Positions 27,799 through 36,327 of a stretch of 59,136 nucleotides of DNA are shown here, piece by piece. Below the pieces are notes generated by a model, which was not told where the DNA came from, ran no database searches, and saw nothing but the letters and a program-made list of their open reading frames with translations. The position numbers were made by a program, and so were the translations under genes. Location: NCBI GenBank assembly GCA_030835345.1, contig JAURPH010000002.1:1-59136 (forward strand), written 5' to 3'. Source of the stretch: Thermodesulfobacteriota bacterium (GTDB taxonomy: Bacteria > Desulfobacterota_D > UBA1144). Each line of letters opens with the position of its first letter. Within the stretch, counting starts at the first letter, position 1.

Positions 27799-28977
27799 CT
27801 ACAATTCTAATTTTTTAAGTGACCTTGCTGCTTGAAGTATTCTTTGCTCATTTTCAATCAAAGCAAATCTAACATATCCTTCGCCATTCTTTCCAAAACC
27901 GATTCCAGGAGAGGCTGCGATTTTACAATCTGTTATGAGTTTTTTTGAAAATTCAAGAGATCCCATTTCTCGATATTTTTCAGGGATTTTTGCCCAAATG
28001 AACATAGTCGCATCAGGTTTATCAATTTCCCAACCTGAATTTCCAAAACTTTCTATCAGCCTATTCCTTCTCGACTCATATGTATTACTTATTTCATTTA
28101 CACAATCCTTAGTTTCATTCAATGCAGTAATTGCTGAAATTTGTATTGGCTGAAATATTCCATAATCTAGATAACTTTTAACTCTTCTAAGGGCCGAGAT
28201 AACTTCTTCATTCCCAGACATAAAACCTACTCTCCATCCAGCCATATTATAGCTCTTGGACAATGAAAACGACTCTACTCCTACATCTTTTGCCCCAGCA
28301 GCTTGAAGAAAACTTGGTGCCTTATAAGAACCAAAGCAAATATCAGCATATGCAAAATCATGAATGACAACAATTTTATGTTTTTTTGCGAGAGCAACAA
28401 TTCTTTCGAAAAAACTTAAATCAACAGTTTGGGTTGTTGGATTACTAGGGAAAGATATAATCAATGCTTTTGGCTTGGGGCTCTTGGACAAACCATCTTC
28501 AATGCTTTTTATCATAAGATTTTCGGAGAATGAATCATAAGACCTGATGTCACCTCTTGCTATTAAAACTGAGAAGCTATGAATCGGGTAACATGGATCA
28601 GGAACCATAACCACTTCACCAGGTGACAACATCGCAATCATTAAATGAGATAGCCCTTCTTTAGAACCTATAGTAACAATGGTCTCTTTTTCTGAATCTA
28701 TATCAACATCATAATTTCTTCTGTACCAATCTGAAATTGCTAGTTTTAATTTTGGTAATCCAGCAGATAATGAATACCTATGATTCTTTCCTTGAGCAGA
28801 GGATTCTAAAAGCTTCTCAACTATATGTTTTGGAGTAGATTGGTCAGGATTTCCCATTCCAAAATCAATTATATCTTCACCATTTCTTCTTGCCTTATAT
28901 TTAAGGTCATTCACCACCGAAAATACATAGGGTGGCAGTTTTGATAAAAGAGAGAAATAGTTACTATTAATAGACAT
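27799..28977 (-). CDS. alaC: Class I/II PLP-dependent aminotransferase, AlaC/alanine aminotransferase-like
   Basis: 392 residues. The N-terminus LPPYVFSVVNDLKYKARRNG and IIDFGMGNPDQSTPKHI are characteristic of the AlaC and LL-diaminopimelate aminotransferase-like subfamily. The PLP Lys lies in SLSKSYNMAGWRVGFMSGN; SFPSNPTTQ holds the PLP-binding Asn; the C-terminal FVRFALIEN-like Arg (GYVRFALIEN) binds the substrate carboxylate. AlaC makes alanine from pyruvate and glutamate. Substrate preference cannot be read from sequence alone. It heads an alaC-mltD-ogg run and is divergent from panB. Confidence 0.88.
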   Translation of the reverse strand: MSINSNYFSLLSKLPPYVFSVVNDLKYKARRNGEDIIDFGMGNPDQSTPKHIVEKLLESSAQGKNHRYSLSAGLPKLKLAISDWYRRNYDVDIDSEKETIVTIGSKEGLSHLMIAMLSPGEVVMVPDPCYPIHSFSVLIARGDIRSYDSFSENLMIKSIEDGLSKSPKPKALIISFPSNPTTQTVDLSFFERIVALAKKHKIVVIHDFAYADICFGSYKAPSFLQAAGAKDVGVESFSLSKSYNMAGWRVGFMSGNEEVISALRRVKSYLDYGIFQPIQISAITALNETKDCVNEISNTYESRRNRLIESFGNSGWEIDKPDATMFIWAKIPEKYREMGSLEFSKKLITDCKIAASPGIGFGKNGEGYVRFALIENEQRILQAARSLKKLEL

Positions 28978-29032
28978 ATTTTTAAATATAATAAAAGCTA
29001 TAAGTAAATTGTAAAATGAGGTTTAAAATATT

Positions 29033-29806
29033 TTGAAAAAAACACTCCAAGAATTAGTCGCGATGAAGCAAAGAAAGGAAAAGATAGTGGCACTTACTTC
29101 CTATGATTTTCAGACTGCACAGATACTAGATGAACATTGTGATTTTATTTTAGTTGGCGATTCATTAGGCAATGTGTTCCAAGGAAATGAAACAACTTTA
29201 AGTGTCGAATTGGATGATATGATATATCATGGTCAAATAGTACGAAAGGCCTTAAAGAATGCTCATTTATGTGTTGACATGCCTTTTATGAGTTATCAAG
29301 CATCTGAAGATACCGCACTCCTTAATATGGGCAATGTTATAAAAAAAACTGGTGCTCAATCAGTAAAAATTGAGATGAATTTTTCATTACTTAATCTTGT
29401 TGGATTAGCTAGCCAATCTGGTATTCCTATCGTAGCCCATGTAGGTCTTTGTCCTCAATCCTATAACACTTATGGTGGTTACAAGAAACAAGGGAAAAAT
29501 AAAGATGAAAGAGACTTTATATATGAATTAGCAGTTGAATCCTATAAGAATGGAGCTGCTTTAATAGTGATTGAAGGTGTGCCTGAAGATCTTGCTAAAA
29601 AGATTACTGAAGATGTTAATGTGCCTACTATTGGTATAGGAGCAGGCAAATATACAGATGGTCAAATCCTAGTTGCTGAAGATATGTTAGGGATTACCCC
29701 TTCTCCTAGGCCCTCATTTGTCAAAGCATATGCAAATTTAAGAGAATCGATAAAAAAAGCAGCGGTGGAATTTAAAAAAGATGTCAAAAAAAGTAAATTC
29801 CCTTAA
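29033..29806 (+). CDS. panB: 3-Methyl-2-oxobutanoate hydroxymethyltransferase
   Basis: First committed step of pantothenate synthesis: ketoisovalerate plus methylene-THF gives ketopantoate. 257 residues. TTG start at 29033, downstream of a GAGG site; the N-terminus reads MKKTLQELVAMKQRKEKI, matching normal PanB. LTSYDFQTAQILDEHCDFILVGDSLGNV, split here, contains the Mg-binding Asp; AHVGLCPQS and GIGAGKYTDGQILVAEDMLG are other signature blocks. The gene overlaps panC by 26 bases. Confidence 0.95.
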   Translation: MKKTLQELVAMKQRKEKIVALTSYDFQTAQILDEHCDFILVGDSLGNVFQGNETTLSVELDDMIYHGQIVRKALKNAHLCVDMPFMSYQASEDTALLNMGNVIKKTGAQSVKIEMNFSLLNLVGLASQSGIPIVAHVGLCPQSYNTYGGYKKQGKNKDERDFIYELAVESYKNGAALIVIEGVPEDLAKKITEDVNVPTIGIGAGKYTDGQILVAEDMLGITPSPRPSFVKAYANLRESIKKAAVEFKKDVKKSKFP

Positions 29807-30635
29807 AATTCTGAAAAGTATCAACTCCACAAAAAAGTACTTAAAAAAATTAGACAAACCAATTGTATTCATACCTACTATGGGAGCATTGCATAATGGT
29901 CACTTGTCGTTAATAGAGATTGGGAAGAAGTTAGATGTACACACCATAGTAAGTATTTTTATTAATCCAATCCAATTTAATGATAAAAAAGATTTAGAAA
30001 AATATCCAAGAACATTAATACGGGATATAGAAAAGCTCAAAGCCTTAAAAGTTGATACATTATTTGCCCCAAATATTAAAAATATTTTTGATAAAAATTT
30101 CCAAACTAATGTTTCTGTCAAAAATCTTCAAAAGAATCTTTGTGGGCTGAACAGGCCAGGGCACTTTGATGGTATGGCTACAATTGTTTTAAAACTATTT
30201 AATATTCTCAAGCCAGATTATGCAATCTTTGGTAAGAAAGACTTTCAACAATTAGAGATTATAAAAAGAATGTGCCTAGACTTAAATTTAAATATTAAAA
30301 TTATCGAAGGTAAAATTATTAGAGAAAAAAATGGTCTTGCTATGAGTTCAAGAAATAGTTTATTAACAAAAAATAATTTACTTCTTGCTCCCAAAATTTA
30401 TGAAGGATTAAAATTAGTTAAAAGAGATTTTACAGATTGTAACCAAGTAAATTCACAATTAGTGATAAAAAAATTGAATGATTTTTATATAAATAATGGA
30501 TTAAAAAGAATTGATTATATAGAAATTGTTGACAAAAAAACATTAGAAAAAGTAAGAAAAATAAAGAAAGGAGATACAATCGCAGTCGCAGTGAAATTAG
30601 GCAAAATAAGACTAATAGACAATTTACAATTTTAA
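29781..30635 (+). CDS. panC: Pantothenate synthetase
   Basis: ATP-dependent ligation of pantoate to beta-alanine. 284 residues. The HIGH-type motif is PTMGALHNGHLSLI; other blocks are SIFINPIQFNDKKDLEKYPR, LNRPGHFDGMATIVLKLFNI, FGKKDFQQLEIIKRM and the KMSKS-like AMSSRNSLLT. The start (ATG 29781) lies inside panB, and panD follows 14 bases after the stop. panB-panC-panD make a complete pantothenate branch apart from ketopantoate reductase (panE/ilvC), which is not in the window. Confidence 0.96.
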   Translation: MSKKVNSLKILKSINSTKKYLKKLDKPIVFIPTMGALHNGHLSLIEIGKKLDVHTIVSIFINPIQFNDKKDLEKYPRTLIRDIEKLKALKVDTLFAPNIKNIFDKNFQTNVSVKNLQKNLCGLNRPGHFDGMATIVLKLFNILKPDYAIFGKKDFQQLEIIKRMCLDLNLNIKIIEGKIIREKNGLAMSSRNSLLTKNNLLLAPKIYEGLKLVKRDFTDCNQVNSQLVIKKLNDFYINNGLKRIDYIEIVDKKTLEKVRKIKKGDTIAVAVKLGKIRLIDNLQF

Positions 30636-30649
30636 TTTAGACTACTGAA

Positions 30650-31039
30650 ATGAATTTAACATTATTAAAATCAAAAATTCATCGAGCTACAGTAACCGAG
30701 GCAAATCTTTATTATGAGGGCAGCATTACTATTGACAGAGACCTTATGGATGCAGCCGATTTGCTTCCTTATGAGCAAGTTCATATCTTTAATCTTACAA
30801 ATGGAGAAAGATTTATTACCTATGTTATTGAAGGTGATCGTGGGTCTGGTGTTATCTGTACTAATGGTGCAGCTGCTCACTGTGCCAGGAAAGGTGATTG
30901 CTTAATAATTGTAGCTTTTCTTAGTATCGAAAATGATAAAGCTAATACTTATAAACCCAAATTAGTTTATGTTGATTCAGATAATAAAAGAGTTGATGCC
31001 GAATTGATTGATAAAAAATTAGTTAAAATCTTAGGTTAA
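30650..31039 (+). CDS. panD: Aspartate 1-decarboxylase
   Basis: Pyruvoyl enzyme making beta-alanine from aspartate. 129 residues. The self-cleavage site Gly-Ser lies in [19 protein letters not shown]; the Ser becomes the pyruvoyl group. [20 protein letters not shown] and [16 protein letters not shown] complete the double-psi barrel signature. It depends on maturation in some bacteria (PanZ/PanM), for which nothing is seen here. It ends the panBCD operon; a weak AT-rich inverted repeat lies about 35 bases downstream. Confidence 0.96.
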   Translation: MNLTLLKSKIHRATVTEANLYYEGSITIDRDLMDAADLLPYEQVHIFNLTNGERFITYVIEGDRGSGVICTNGAAAHCARKGDCLIIVAFLSIENDKANTYKPKLVYVDSDNKRVDAELIDKKLVKILG

Positions 31040-31072
31040 AAATTAACTAAAATACTTAATAAAAGAATCTAA

Positions 31073-31101
31073 ATTAGTAAATAAATTGAGAAATTACTAA
31101 T
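31073..31101 (+). repeat. AT-rich inverted repeat after panD, weak terminator candidate
   Basis: ATTAGTAA (31073-31080) and its perfect reverse complement TTACTAAT (31094-31101) are separated by 13 bases and followed by TTTC. All but two pairs are A-T, so the stem is weak. It is the only stem-loop I can see in this 133-base spacer and might contribute to termination of the panBCD transcript. Confidence 0.3.
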
Positions 31102-31127
31102 TTTCTTACCATTATTGTTTTTTTTTA

Positions 31128-31156
31128 TTGACTTAAAAACAATTGAAGTTTATAAA
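31128..31156 (+). promoter_or_regulatory. Sigma-70 promoter for the cytidylyltransferase-phosphatidyltransferase pair
   Basis: TTGACT (31128-31133), exactly 17 bases, then TATAAA (31151-31156): five of six matches at each box. The predicted start near 31163 gives a leader of about ten bases before ATG 31173, which has no ribosome binding site. Confidence 0.65.
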
Positions 31157-31172
31157 TAAAAAACATTAGATT

Positions 31173-31925
31173 ATGAAAGCTATTATTCTTGCAGCAGGAA
31201 AAGGTGAAAGACTTCAGCCTTTCACTAAAGAAATTCCAAAGTCACTTTTAAAAATTGGAGACCAAACTATTCTCGAAAACCAGATAAATCATCTAAAAGC
31301 TTGTGATATTGATGAAGTTAATGTTATTGTAGGTTTTGCTTATGAGAGAGTTGAAGAATTTCTAAGCAATTTACAAATCTTAGGTATGAAAATCAACACT
31401 ATCTATAACCCTTTCTGGAATACAACTAATAGTCTTTTTTCATTATGGTCAGCTAGATCAGTGTTAAATTCTGATACCATACTTTTAAATGGTGATGATG
31501 TTTTTGAATTAAAAGTACTGAGGAAGATCTTGTCAACTAAAGAAGAAATATGTGTTCCCTATAAAGTAAAAGACTCCTATGCTGCTGAAGACATGAAAGT
31601 AAAGATAGAGAATGGTTTAGTGGTATCAATAGGAAAGGATCTGAAAAACATTTCTGGTGAGTCTGTTGGTGTGAGAGTTTTTAGAAATGAAGGGGTAGAT
31701 ATTTTAAAAAGATCTTTAGAGAAAGAAATCAGAACTGAAAAATTTAACAAAAAATGGTATGCGTCAGCTATTTCTAGAATTTTAAAAAGAGGACATAAAA
31801 TTAGTTCAATAGATATTGGAGACCTTTATTGGCATGATGTTGACTACCCTAATGATTTGAATAATGCCAAAATGAATATTGATCGTATATCATCAAATAA
31901 AAAAACCAATCTAAGAGTAGTGTAA
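31173..31925 (+). CDS. Nucleotidyltransferase, sugar/polyol-phosphate cytidylyltransferase-like
   Basis: 250 residues. The NTP-transferase signature LAAGKGERLQPFTKEIPKSL gives the nucleotide-binding GxGxR and catalytic Lys; LLNGDDVF supplies the metal-binding Asp, and YWHDVDYPNDLNNAK near the end is the second metal Asp region as in phosphocholine and inositol-phosphate cytidylyltransferases. The NTTNSLFSLWSAR stretch resembles LicC-type enzymes. The next gene, 4 bases on, is a CDP-alcohol phosphatidyltransferase, so this enzyme probably makes the CDP-alcohol it consumes. The alcohol (inositol-P, choline-P or another polyol-P) is unknown. Confidence 0.75.
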   Translation: MKAIILAAGKGERLQPFTKEIPKSLLKIGDQTILENQINHLKACDIDEVNVIVGFAYERVEEFLSNLQILGMKINTIYNPFWNTTNSLFSLWSARSVLNSDTILLNGDDVFELKVLRKILSTKEEICVPYKVKDSYAAEDMKVKIENGLVVSIGKDLKNISGESVGVRVFRNEGVDILKRSLEKEIRTEKFNKKWYASAISRILKRGHKISSIDIGDLYWHDVDYPNDLNNAKMNIDRISSNKKTNLRVV

Positions 31926-31929
31926 CGAA

Positions 31930-33150
31930 ATGGTTCCAGCAATAATATGTGTTGGGGACGGTGTTCGTTCAGAAGACCTGGATAAATTCAACAAAGAAAA
32001 AATAGGAAGAATTCCACTATATGAAAGGATTTTAATCAATCTTATTAATGAGGGTTTCAATAAAGTCTATATTGTTGTAGAAAAGGATGTTTCTTTAAAG
32101 TTAAATAATATCCTTGGCCCAGTAAATATAGAATACATTGAACTTTCAGACCTAGTAAAAATCAATGAAGACATTTTAATTTTTCAAAATAATGTAGTTA
32201 TTAACAAAAAGCAGCTTGTAAAAATTATTCAAGAAATATCTAAAACTGAAAATTCATTTATTTGTAAAAATGGCGAAGAGGATTTCACAGGAATATCATT
32301 TATAAAAGAAAATGATTTATGTTTGGTTACATCGGCAAAGTCTATCAAGACATTTAAACAATTAACTATATCTGAACCACCATTATTATTAGAAGAACAT
32401 AACTTAGGTTCAAATGTAGGTAGAGATTTTTTATTTTCCCATATTAGTAAAAATGTAAGCGGATGGGTTTCCAAGAATATTAATAGCAGGATATCAATTC
32501 CTATAAGTAAAATACTCATGGAATTTAGGATACATCCCAACACAATTACTTTTTTTGTAGGGTGCTTAGGAATTTCATGCGGTTTTTTTTATGCAAGCAA
32601 CAATCCTTTGATTGGAGCATTGGTTCTTCAAATGGCTACGATATTAGATAGATGTGATGGTGAAGTAGCAAGGATAACATTAAAAGAATCAAAATTTGGG
32701 CAATGGTTTGATACGGCTTTAGATCAACTTTCATACTTTTCAATGTTTATAGGAATAGCAACATGTTTAAACAATCCCAGTTTTTTTCCTCTAACGAATA
32801 TAAATATACTTATAAAGCAATTTTCCATTATAAATATAATTCTTTACATAATATTTATAACTACAGTTCTTTTTTTCATGATTAGGAGAACAAGTAACGG
32901 AAGTTTGGCATATTATCCTGGTGAAGTAGATAAAAGAGTCCCAATTCAAGAAAGGTCTTTATTTTACAGATTAATTTCAAAGTACAGGTTCCTTTTAAAA
33001 AGAGAGTTCTTCTCTCCAGCTATGATTTTTGGAAGTTTTTTGGGGTATAAATTCCTAGCAATTACATCTTTAATTTTATTTGTATTTGGACTTTATCATC
33101 AAGTTTCTGATTACCTGGCATTAAAGGAAAAAACCGACATTACTTATTAA
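31930..33150 (+). CDS. CDP-alcohol phosphatidyltransferase with degenerate nucleotidyltransferase-like N-terminal domain
   Basis: 406 residues. The N-terminal ~185 residues look like a nucleotidyltransferase Rossmann domain (IGRIPLYERILINLINEGFN, then ILIFQNNVVINKKQLVKII) but lack a proper GxGxR...K signature. The C-terminal half is a membrane enzyme with the complete CDP-AP motif DRCDGEVARITLKESKFG and QWFDTALD (D-x2-DG-x2-AR-x8-G-x3-D-x3-D) and several helices. The layout resembles bifunctional inositol-phosphate cytidylyltransferase/di-inositol-phosphate-phosphate synthases, but with the active cytidylyltransferase in the separate gene before it. Product unknown: phosphoinositide-like lipid or a compatible solute. 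Confidence 0.78.
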   Translation: MVPAIICVGDGVRSEDLDKFNKEKIGRIPLYERILINLINEGFNKVYIVVEKDVSLKLNNILGPVNIEYIELSDLVKINEDILIFQNNVVINKKQLVKIIQEISKTENSFICKNGEEDFTGISFIKENDLCLVTSAKSIKTFKQLTISEPPLLLEEHNLGSNVGRDFLFSHISKNVSGWVSKNINSRISIPISKILMEFRIHPNTITFFVGCLGISCGFFYASNNPLIGALVLQMATILDRCDGEVARITLKESKFGQWFDTALDQLSYFSMFIGIATCLNNPSFFPLTNINILIKQFSIINIILYIIFITTVLFFMIRRTSNGSLAYYPGEVDKRVPIQERSLFYRLISKYRFLLKREFFSPAMIFGSFLGYKFLAITSLILFVFGLYHQVSDYLALKEKTDITY

Positions 33151-33229
33151 ACTTTTTTATACAGAAAAATAATAATATAAAGAGGCAAGTCCATGTTGAT
33201 GAAAGCATTAAGAATGATGACAAGTTCAT
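33140..33229 (-). CDS. 29-aa membrane peptide coupled to the NSS symporter, MetS-like
   Basis: The symporter stop and this start overlap as ATGA (ATG 33229-33227). The frame encodes MNLSSFLMLSSTWT, a hydrophobic CLFILLFFCI core, then KKFNK. That is one membrane helix with a basic cytoplasmic end. Bacterial NSS-family importers such as the methionine/alanine importer MetP are known to be encoded with a small single-helix subunit, MetS, with a similar Ser-rich start and length; here the resemblance is in size, topology and position, not in firm sequence identity. It overlaps the 3' end of the convergent phosphatidyltransferase gene by 11 bases. Far too short for standard gene calling. Confidence 0.5.
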   Translation of the reverse strand: MNLSSFLMLSSTWTCLFILLFFCIKKFNK

Positions 33230-34743
33230 TGATTACTCCTTCTAATAATTTTTATTAAACCTAAAAATACAATTATCAATGATATTCTCGATAAAATAGT
33301 CCACATATCATTTTGTAAAATTAATGAATCACTAGAGTTTAAATCTGATATAACCCATGAACCTAATAGTAAAACCAATAAAAATGGCAGTAAGTATTTG
33401 AAAATAAAATTAAAAAAACTGGGAATATTGATTAAGCTATCTCGATTAATTTCTTTTATAGGTTTACCTGGGGATATATAAATGTTGTATAAACAAATTT
33501 CCAAAATAGCCAATACAACTAACATTATAGTGCCAGCCCAAAAATCAAACTCATTTAAAAATTTTGGAAAAAAAATAATCAAATGGGAAAATATAAATAT
33601 TATTAAAATTACAAAGTTAACTGATCGTTTTCTTGACCAATTAAGTTCCTCTTTAAAAAAAGTTATCGCTGGCTGAATTATTCCAATTGATGAAGTAAGA
33701 CCTGCAATAAAAAGGAGAAAAAACCATGTAAATGATAAGAACGCTCCATAATCCAACCCATCGAAAATTGCTGGCATTGCAATAAAGCCTATACTAAATG
33801 CCCCCGAATTTGCGACAATAATTGCACCTGATATACCTAAAAAAGCAACGGCGGCCGGTATCACAATCGAACCCCCAAAAATAACTTCAATTATTTCATT
33901 TAATGTAGCTGATGTTAGTCCACTTAATGCAATATCCTTATCATGGCTTATAAATGAAGCATAAGTTACTATTGCCCCAAAGCCTAAACTTAGAGTGAAG
34001 AAAACTTGTCCAGCTGCAGCAATCCAAACCTTAGGAAGCAGAAGGTACGAAGTATCTGGTTTCCATAAAAAATTTAGACCTTCTATTGCACTGGAGTTTT
34101 CTGTTTCTATTGTTAGAACATAAATTATTAAAAAAACACTCATTACCAATAGCATTGGCATTGCTATTTTGACAAACTTCTCAATTCCTGATGATATACC
34201 TCTCCTGAGAATTAAATAATTGATTACAACAGTAATCAACAAACATGAATATGCAAATAAGGATGGAATCTGAATCCCATATCTATTCTTCGATTCAAAC
34301 CCAGTATAATCATTAAGAAACTCTTTATAAAATGTCATTTTACTATTTGAATCAATAGCTCCTGATTGTAATTCAGAACTTAATGAACTTAGCGAGTATC
34401 CAAGTGTCCAAGACTCAATGTAAATATAATAAATCGAAACAATCAACGGTACCCAAACACCAAGTAGACATGATATTTTAAGAAAACTCGGGGCTCTTAA
34501 CTTTTTTGCAATGCCATAAGTAGTTCCTTTACCTAATTGTCCACCCTTTCTTCCAATACCCCATTCAATCCACATTAACGGGATTCCAATTAAGAAAAAA
34601 CAAATCAGATATGGGATTATAAATGTTCCACCTCCGTTTCCAGCAGCTTGAACAGGAAATCTTAAAAAATTCCCTAAACCAATAGCATTTCCGGCCATAG
34701 CTAAAATTAGACCATATCTAGTTGCCCAGTTTTCTCGATTCAT
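33226..34743 (-). CDS. Sodium:neurotransmitter symporter (NSS/SLC6) family transporter
   Basis: 505 residues, about 12 predicted helices. The first helix carries the NSS signature GLILAMAGNAIGLGNFLRFP; the unwound GNAIGLGN region binds sodium and substrate. Further conserved blocks: GGGTFIIPYLICFFLIGIP and GQVFFTLSLGFGAIVTYASF (helix 6). It most likely imports a neutral amino acid with sodium, typical for marine bacteria. The C-terminus ends RRSNQ, and a 29-residue membrane peptide begins within the stop codon. Divergent from the dksA-like gene, with 77 bases between starts. Confidence 0.9.
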   Translation of the reverse strand: MNRENWATRYGLILAMAGNAIGLGNFLRFPVQAAGNGGGTFIIPYLICFFLIGIPLMWIEWGIGRKGGQLGKGTTYGIAKKLRAPSFLKISCLLGVWVPLIVSIYYIYIESWTLGYSLSSLSSELQSGAIDSNSKMTFYKEFLNDYTGFESKNRYGIQIPSLFAYSCLLITVVINYLILRRGISSGIEKFVKIAMPMLLVMSVFLIIYVLTIETENSSAIEGLNFLWKPDTSYLLLPKVWIAAAGQVFFTLSLGFGAIVTYASFISHDKDIALSGLTSATLNEIIEVIFGGSIVIPAAVAFLGISGAIIVANSGAFSIGFIAMPAIFDGLDYGAFLSFTWFFLLFIAGLTSSIGIIQPAITFFKEELNWSRKRSVNFVILIIFIFSHLIIFFPKFLNEFDFWAGTIMLVVLAILEICLYNIYISPGKPIKEINRDSLINIPSFFNFIFKYLLPFLLVLLLGSWVISDLNSSDSLILQNDMWTILSRISLIIVFLGLIKIIRRSNQ

Positions 34744-34773
34744 TATTAATAAATTAACCTTTAATTCTATATC

Positions 34774-34801
34774 TTGACAAATATTTTAATGAGCTTATCT
34801 T
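34774..34801 (+). promoter_or_regulatory. Promoter of the dksA-like gene
   Basis: A perfect -35 box TTGACA (34774-34779), a 16-base spacer and a -10-like TATCTT (34796-34801, four of six). Transcription would start near 34808, about 13 bases before ATG 34821. Confidence 0.5.
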
Positions 34802-34820
34802 AATAAACTTGAGTTTAGAT

Positions 34821-35306
34821 ATGCCTACAGCTAAATTAAAGAAAAAAACAGTCAAAAAACCTAGTATAAAAGCTTCAAATAAAAAGCTAAATACTAAATC
34901 AACAGAAACAAAATCTTCAAAGTTTGAAGCTGTTTCAATTAAAAAGCCTAGTGCTAAGTTTAAAAGAGATATGGAAAAGATTCTGGTTAACATGAGAAAA
35001 GATCTTTTAGAGGATATCAATAATGTTATGAAATCTGAATCAGACCACCTAAAATTTGATGTTGGTGATTTCTATGATAGTGCAAGCAGTGATAGAGAAA
35101 GAGAGTTATCATTATCTTTGAGTCAAAGAGATAGGCAGAAACTAACTATGATTGAAGATGCTCTAAATAGGCTTAAAGGCAAAACATATGGGCAATGTCA
35201 AATGTGTGGCGATTTCATACCAGAGGAAAGATTAAGAGTAATGCCGTTTACTGTGTATTGTGTTTTATGTCTTGAAGAAGAAGAAACAAGTGTCTCGCCT
35301 ACTTAA
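34821..35306 (+). CDS. dksA: DksA/TraR family zinc finger transcription regulator with basic N-terminal extension
   Basis: 161 residues from ATG 34821 (a TTG at 34809 would add four). The C-terminal four-Cys finger CQMCGDFIPEERL...CVLC (C-x2-C-x17-C-x2-C) and the preceding helices with LKGKTYGQCQMCGD match the DksA/TraR family, which binds RNA polymerase's secondary channel in the stringent response. The coiled-coil tip residues can lie in DFYDSASSDRERE. The first ~50 residues are Lys/Ser/Thr-rich and low in complexity, an unusual extension. The 3' end overlaps convergent mtnA by 8 bases. Confidence 0.85.
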   Translation: MPTAKLKKKTVKKPSIKASNKKLNTKSTETKSSKFEAVSIKKPSAKFKRDMEKILVNMRKDLLEDINNVMKSESDHLKFDVGDFYDSASSDRERELSLSLSQRDRQKLTMIEDALNRLKGKTYGQCQMCGDFIPEERLRVMPFTVYCVLCLEEEETSVSPT

Positions 35307-36327
35307 AAAACTTTTTAATTTTTCTCAAGTTTGGCTTAACGATTATTCCTTTTTCAGTAACAATTCCAGAAATTAAACTATTAGGTGTAACATCAAAAGC
35401 AGGATTCTTGACTTTAGTAGCTTTGGAGAGTCTTATATTATTTAATTTTAAAATTTCATCCTTACTTCTTTCTTCAATTACAATATCTCTACCGGATACA
35501 ATATTCATATCAAAAGTTGATATTGGAGCAGCAATATAAAAAGGAATTTTATGATAGTTTGCAGTAATTGCGAGCTGGTAAGTTCCAATTTTATTAGCAG
35601 TATCACCATTCATAGCTATCCTGTCAGCTCCAACAATAACAATATCAACACACTCAGAATTGACAATATGACTTGCCATTGAATCACATATTAGAGTGCA
35701 ATCAATGCCTTTCATCAAAGATTCCCAAACTGTTAACCTAGATCCTTGATTAAGTGGTCTAGTCTCTGTTGCATAAAGAGAAATATTTTTAAATTTTTTA
35801 TTAGCTTTATCAATAATACCAAGTGCAGTCCCTGGACCCGTTGTAGCCAAAGCACCTGTATTACAATGAGTTAATATTTTAAAATGATTTTTTATAAGTT
35901 TTAATCCATTAATAGAAATTCTTTCAGAAACTTTTCTTTCTTCATTATAGATTTTATTAGCTTCTTTATAAAATAACTCTAAACAATCTAAATAAGATAG
36001 ATTTTTATAATCTGAGATAATTATTTTAAATCTCTTAACTGACCATGATAAATTGACAGCAGTAGGTCTAGCTTTTTCAATTTGATTAAGATATTTTCTG
36101 ATTGAACTTTTATAATTTTTTTTATTTTTCAAATCCTTTAATGCAAAATAGCATCCAAATGCACCAGCAACACCAATTGCTGGTGCACCCCTAATAGCCA
36201 AAGATTTAATCAGTTTGATAACTTCCTTGTAATCAGATGTAGTGACATATTTATGTTGAAATGGCAATAATCGTTGATCAAGGATATTAACACTTCTATT
36301 TTTATTAACTGAAATTGATTTATACAT
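35299..36327 (-). CDS. mtnA: S-methyl-5-thioribose-1-phosphate isomerase
   Basis: Aldose-ketose isomerase of the methionine salvage pathway (MTR-1-P to MTRu-1-P), in the eIF2B-like fold. 342 residues. IKSLAIRGAPAIGVAGAFG, THCNTGALATTGPGTALG (catalytic Cys), ETRPLNQGSRLTVWE and VGADRIAMNGDTANKIGTYQ (catalytic Asp) are diagnostic. Overlaps prmA by 8 bases. No other mtn gene is in the window; alternatively it may serve a 5-deoxyribose disposal shunt as proposed for some MtnA homologues. Confidence 0.94.
   Translation of the reverse strand: MYKSISVNKNRSVNILDQRLLPFQHKYVTTSDYKEVIKLIKSLAIRGAPAIGVAGAFGCYFALKDLKNKKNYKSSIRKYLNQIEKARPTAVNLSWSVKRFKIIISDYKNLSYLDCLELFYKEANKIYNEERKVSERISINGLKLIKNHFKILTHCNTGALATTGPGTALGIIDKANKKFKNISLYATETRPLNQGSRLTVWESLMKGIDCTLICDSMASHIVNSECVDIVIVGADRIAMNGDTANKIGTYQLAITANYHKIPFYIAAPISTFDMNIVSGRDIVIEERSKDEILKLNNIRLSKATKVKNPAFDVTPNSLISGIVTEKGIIVKPNLRKIKKFFK

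Noticed and set aside
33193-33258. 21-codon plus-strand frame starting MLMKALRMM opposite the symporter 3' end
   Set aside because: It is antisense to the coupled 29-residue frame and to the symporter end; no upstream gene or coupling supports it.
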